A stretch of 15,362 bases of DNA from Thermoproteota archaeon. Lineage in GTDB: Archaea > Thermoproteota > Korarchaeia > Korarchaeales > Korarchaeaceae. Each line of letters starts with the position of its first letter. Position 1 is the stretch's first letter. The notes beneath the pieces were generated by a model. That model saw only the letters and a program-made list of their open reading frames with translations, searched no databases and had not been told where the DNA came from. The translations under genes and the position numbers were made by a program. Shown piece by piece: positions 13,606-15,362 of the stretch. The stretch is from NCBI GenBank assembly GCA_011042755.1, contig DRBY01000121.1:1-15362 (forward strand), given 5' to 3'.

Positions 13606-14298
13606 ATGTCGATCAAGATCTCTGGGTCCCTCCTCTCAGCAGACTTTTCTAAGCTTGGTGAGGAAGTTAGGAGAGCCGAAGAGGCGGGAGTGGATGTTTT
13701 ACACTTCGACATCATGGACGGATGCTTCGTTCCCAACCTCTCGATGGGGATACCTGTTCTCAGGTGCATTCGCCGGATCACGAGCCTTCCGCTGGAGGCC
13801 CATCTCATGATCAGCACTCCCGAGCGCTTTGCAGCGGAGTTCGTGGAGGCTGGCGCAAACACGGTCTACTTTCACGTAGAGGCGGCTAAGCGGCCGTTTT
13901 CCCTGGTATCGCAGCTCAGGGAGCTGGGAGTCAGAGTCGGCGTTGCTCTAAATCCGGCCACTCCGCTCTGCTCGATTGAAGAACTCCTCGAGCGCGTCGA
14001 CGTAGTCCTTGTGATGACGGTAGAGCCTGGCTTCGGGGGTCAGAGGTTCCTGAGCGGTATTGAGGACAAGGTCCGGAGGCTTAGAGACAAGATAGCTAAG
14101 GAGGGGGTAAATGTAGAGATTGCGGTCGACGGAGGCATCAATCCTAGCACGGCTCCAGCCGTAGTTAAGGCAGGAGCCAGAATTCTTATCGCTGGATCTG
14201 CCATATTCGGGAAAAAAGACCTAAAGGAGGCCGTGAGGCAACTCAGATTGGCCGCCGAGTCCGCCCCTGGGCCATGCTTAGGTGATCAAAAACTATAA
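13606..14298 (+). CDS. rpe: Ribulose-phosphate 3-epimerase
   Basis: This enzyme interconverts ribulose 5-phosphate and xylulose 5-phosphate in the non-oxidative pentose phosphate pathway, with a TIM-barrel fold and a catalytic metal. Over 230 residues it shows SLLSADF, HFDIMDG (H33, D35), EAHLM (H66), NPATP, MTVEPGFGGQ and VDGGI (D175); H33, D35, H66 and D175 are the expected metal or catalytic residues. Length fits the family. The ATG at 13606 has no ribosome-binding site but lies 28 bases after a TATA-like box, as in leaderless transcripts. It is divergent from ptsH and followed by the E1-alpha gene, whose promoter box overlaps the rpe stop codon. Many archaea make pentoses by other routes, so its presence next to PTS genes suggests active pentose-phosphate carbon flow. 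Confidence 0.95.
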   Translation: MSIKISGSLLSADFSKLGEEVRRAEEAGVDVLHFDIMDGCFVPNLSMGIPVLRCIRRITSLPLEAHLMISTPERFAAEFVEAGANTVYFHVEAAKRPFSLVSQLRELGVRVGVALNPATPLCSIEELLERVDVVLVMTVEPGFGGQRFLSGIEDKVRRLRDKIAKEGVNVEIAVDGGINPSTAPAVVKAGARILIAGSAIFGKKDLKEAVRQLRLAAESAPGPCLGDQKL

Positions 14299-14299
14299 G
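14291..14299 (+). promoter_or_regulatory. TATA-like box of the E1-alpha gene
   Basis: The element aactataag overlaps the TAA stop of rpe. It is centred 39 bases before TTG 14335, with GGTGA at 14323-14327 as the ribosome-binding site, giving the same box-SD-start geometry as the por and disulfide oxidoreductase genes. Confidence 0.5.
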
Positions 14300-14334
14300 A
14301 GTGACCTGTGCTTTTCGCACATGGTGACAAGCCC

Positions 14335-15362
14335 TTGGCGCGGCTAGTCGTGGAGATAGAGGAAGTAAAGAGCGTATCTGTCGAGGAAGCACGGTCTCTG
14401 GGGCTATCTGACGAAGATCTCCTCTGGATGTACAGGAAGCTCGTCGAACTGAGGAAGTTCGAGGAGCGAGTCGAGCAGATCTACCTCTACGAGGCCAGAA
14501 TTCAGGGAACCGCTCACCTGTACTTCGGCGAAGAAGCCGTGGCCGTTGGAGTCGCTAAGGCCATAGAGGGGAGAGGCTACGTAACAAGCACGCACAGAGG
14601 ACACGGCCACGCCCTGGCGATGGGAATACCCGCGAGGGAGGTTATGGCCGAACTCTTTGGAAAATTCACAGGAGTGGTCAGAGGGCTCGGAGGATCGATG
14701 CACGTAGCCATCGACCCTGAGAGGAGAACTCTGTGGTCCTCAGCCATAGTGGGCAGCGGGATACCTATCGCCGTGGGGGCAGCCCTAGCGTTGAAGTACA
14801 AGGGTGAGAAGAGCGTCATCGTGAGCTTCTTCAGCGACGGGGCCACCAACACTGGAGCTTTCCACGAGGCCCTCAACCTGGCGTCGTTCTGGAAGCTGCC
14901 GATCATCTTCGCGTGCGAGAACAACCAGTGGGCCATATCGATGCCTGCCTCTAGGTCTGTGACCTGCGGCAGGGTAGCCTACAGGGCGGCCGCCTACGGG
15001 ATGCCGGGCGTGATAGTAGACGGAAACGACGTTTTGAGCGTGTTTAAGGCAACGAAAGAGGCTGCCGATAGGGCGATTAGGGGAGGGGGGCCTGTGTTGA
15101 TTGAGTACCTCACATACAGGCTCAAGGGACACGGGGTTTACGACAAGGCTCTGTACAGGCCCAAGGAGGAGGTGGAGGAGTGGGTCCACAAGGACCCAAT
15201 CCCCAGGTTCGAGAAGCTCCTCCTCGAGGCTGGAGTTGTCTCAGAAGAAGACCTCAAGCGGATACGAGAGGAAGTAGAGGCCGAGATAGAGGAGTCTGTC
15301 AAGTTCGCCGACGAGAGTGAGTATCCAGATTTCAACTGGCTCTGGGAGGTGATCTACGCATG
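14335..15362 (+). CDS. pdhA: 2-oxoacid (pyruvate/acetoin-type) dehydrogenase E1 component, alpha subunit (reaches window end)
   Basis: This thiamine-diphosphate enzyme subunit decarboxylates a 2-oxoacid (pyruvate or branched-chain) or acetoin in a multienzyme complex. Landmarks: LWMYRKLVELRKFEERV near the N-terminus, THRGHGHALAMG with the conserved His pair, GLGGSMHV, GSGIPIAVGAALA, then SDGATNTGAFHEALNLA followed by ENNQWAIS (thiamine-diphosphate motif, with Ser in place of the usual first Gly), and YRLKGHGVYD-ALYRPKEE, the phosphorylation-loop region. The frame is open through 342 codons to 15360 and the last two bases are TG, so the stop is probably TGA just outside the window and the length is essentially complete. 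The TTG start at 14335 follows GGTGA by 7 bases; GTG 14350 and GTG 14308 are alternatives. The last three bases, ATG, may start the E1-beta gene in an ATGA overlap. Substrate is not decidable from this subunit alone. Confidence 0.92.
   Translation, partial: MARLVVEIEEVKSVSVEEARSLGLSDEDLLWMYRKLVELRKFEERVEQIYLYEARIQGTAHLYFGEEAVAVGVAKAIEGRGYVTSTHRGHGHALAMGIPAREVMAELFGKFTGVVRGLGGSMHVAIDPERRTLWSSAIVGSGIPIAVGAALALKYKGEKSVIVSFFSDGATNTGAFHEALNLASFWKLPIIFACENNQWAISMPASRSVTCGRVAYRAAAYGMPGVIVDGNDVLSVFKATKEAADRAIRGGGPVLIEYLTYRLKGHGVYDKALYRPKEEVEEWVHKDPIPRFEKLLLEAGVVSEEDLKRIREEVEAEIEESVKFADESEYPDFNWLWEVIYA

Overview
The window is a compact stretch of archaeal chromosome, most likely from a thermophilic, anaerobic archaeon of the crenarchaeal or korarchaeal type. 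Evidence for Archaea: an archaeal-type S-adenosylmethionine synthetase, a four-subunit pyruvate:ferredoxin oxidoreductase encoded as separate gamma, delta, alpha and beta genes, a two-domain protein disulfide oxidoreductase, AT-rich TATA-like boxes at archaeal spacing, frequent GTG and TTG starts, and an AGG/AGA-dominated arginine codon choice. The protein disulfide oxidoreductase and the oxygen-sensitive oxidoreductase point to heat and anaerobiosis. The exact lineage cannot be fixed from the sequence alone.

Layout. 1-2523: a CxxCC-type metal-binding protein, a metallophosphoesterase, an endonuclease III homologue, a small zinc-ribbon protein with an acidic tryptophan-bearing tail, and an acylphosphatase, in alternating orientation with nearly abutting 3' ends. 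2588-5709 (minus strand): the porG-porD-porA-porB operon, with a perfect 23-bp repeat at two successive gene junctions. 5710-5951: a divergent promoter region. 5952-7584: protein disulfide oxidoreductase plus SurE nucleotidase. 7659-9055 (minus): an SPFH/stomatin-like membrane protein translationally coupled to a PPC/DUF296 protein, divergent from a secreted DOMON-like protein (9185-10228). 10232-11440 (minus): methionine adenosyltransferase. 11506-13534 (minus): HPr and Enzyme I of the sugar phosphotransferase system (PTS). 13606-15362: ribulose-phosphate 3-epimerase and the E1-alpha subunit of a 2-oxoacid dehydrogenase, which runs to the window end; the E1-beta start codon may be the last three bases.

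How the genes fit together. The right half groups carbon-metabolism functions: PTS phosphocarriers that draw on phosphoenolpyruvate and release pyruvate, a pentose-phosphate epimerase, and a 2-oxoacid dehydrogenase E1. The por operon is the ferredoxin-linked route from pyruvate to acetyl-CoA, so the window carries genes for both kinds of 2-oxoacid oxidation. No EII sugar permease component is in view.

The most notable points are the complete-looking HPr/Enzyme I pair in an archaeon; a TATA-like box apparently shared by the divergent PTS and rpe promoters; the 23-bp por junction repeat; a disulfide oxidoreductase whose N-terminal active-site cysteines read Ala-Gln-Tyr-Ser; and a LysW-like zinc ribbon with an extended acidic tail. 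I saw no tRNA, rRNA, CRISPR array or insertion sequence, and no gene-free stretch longer than 300 bases.
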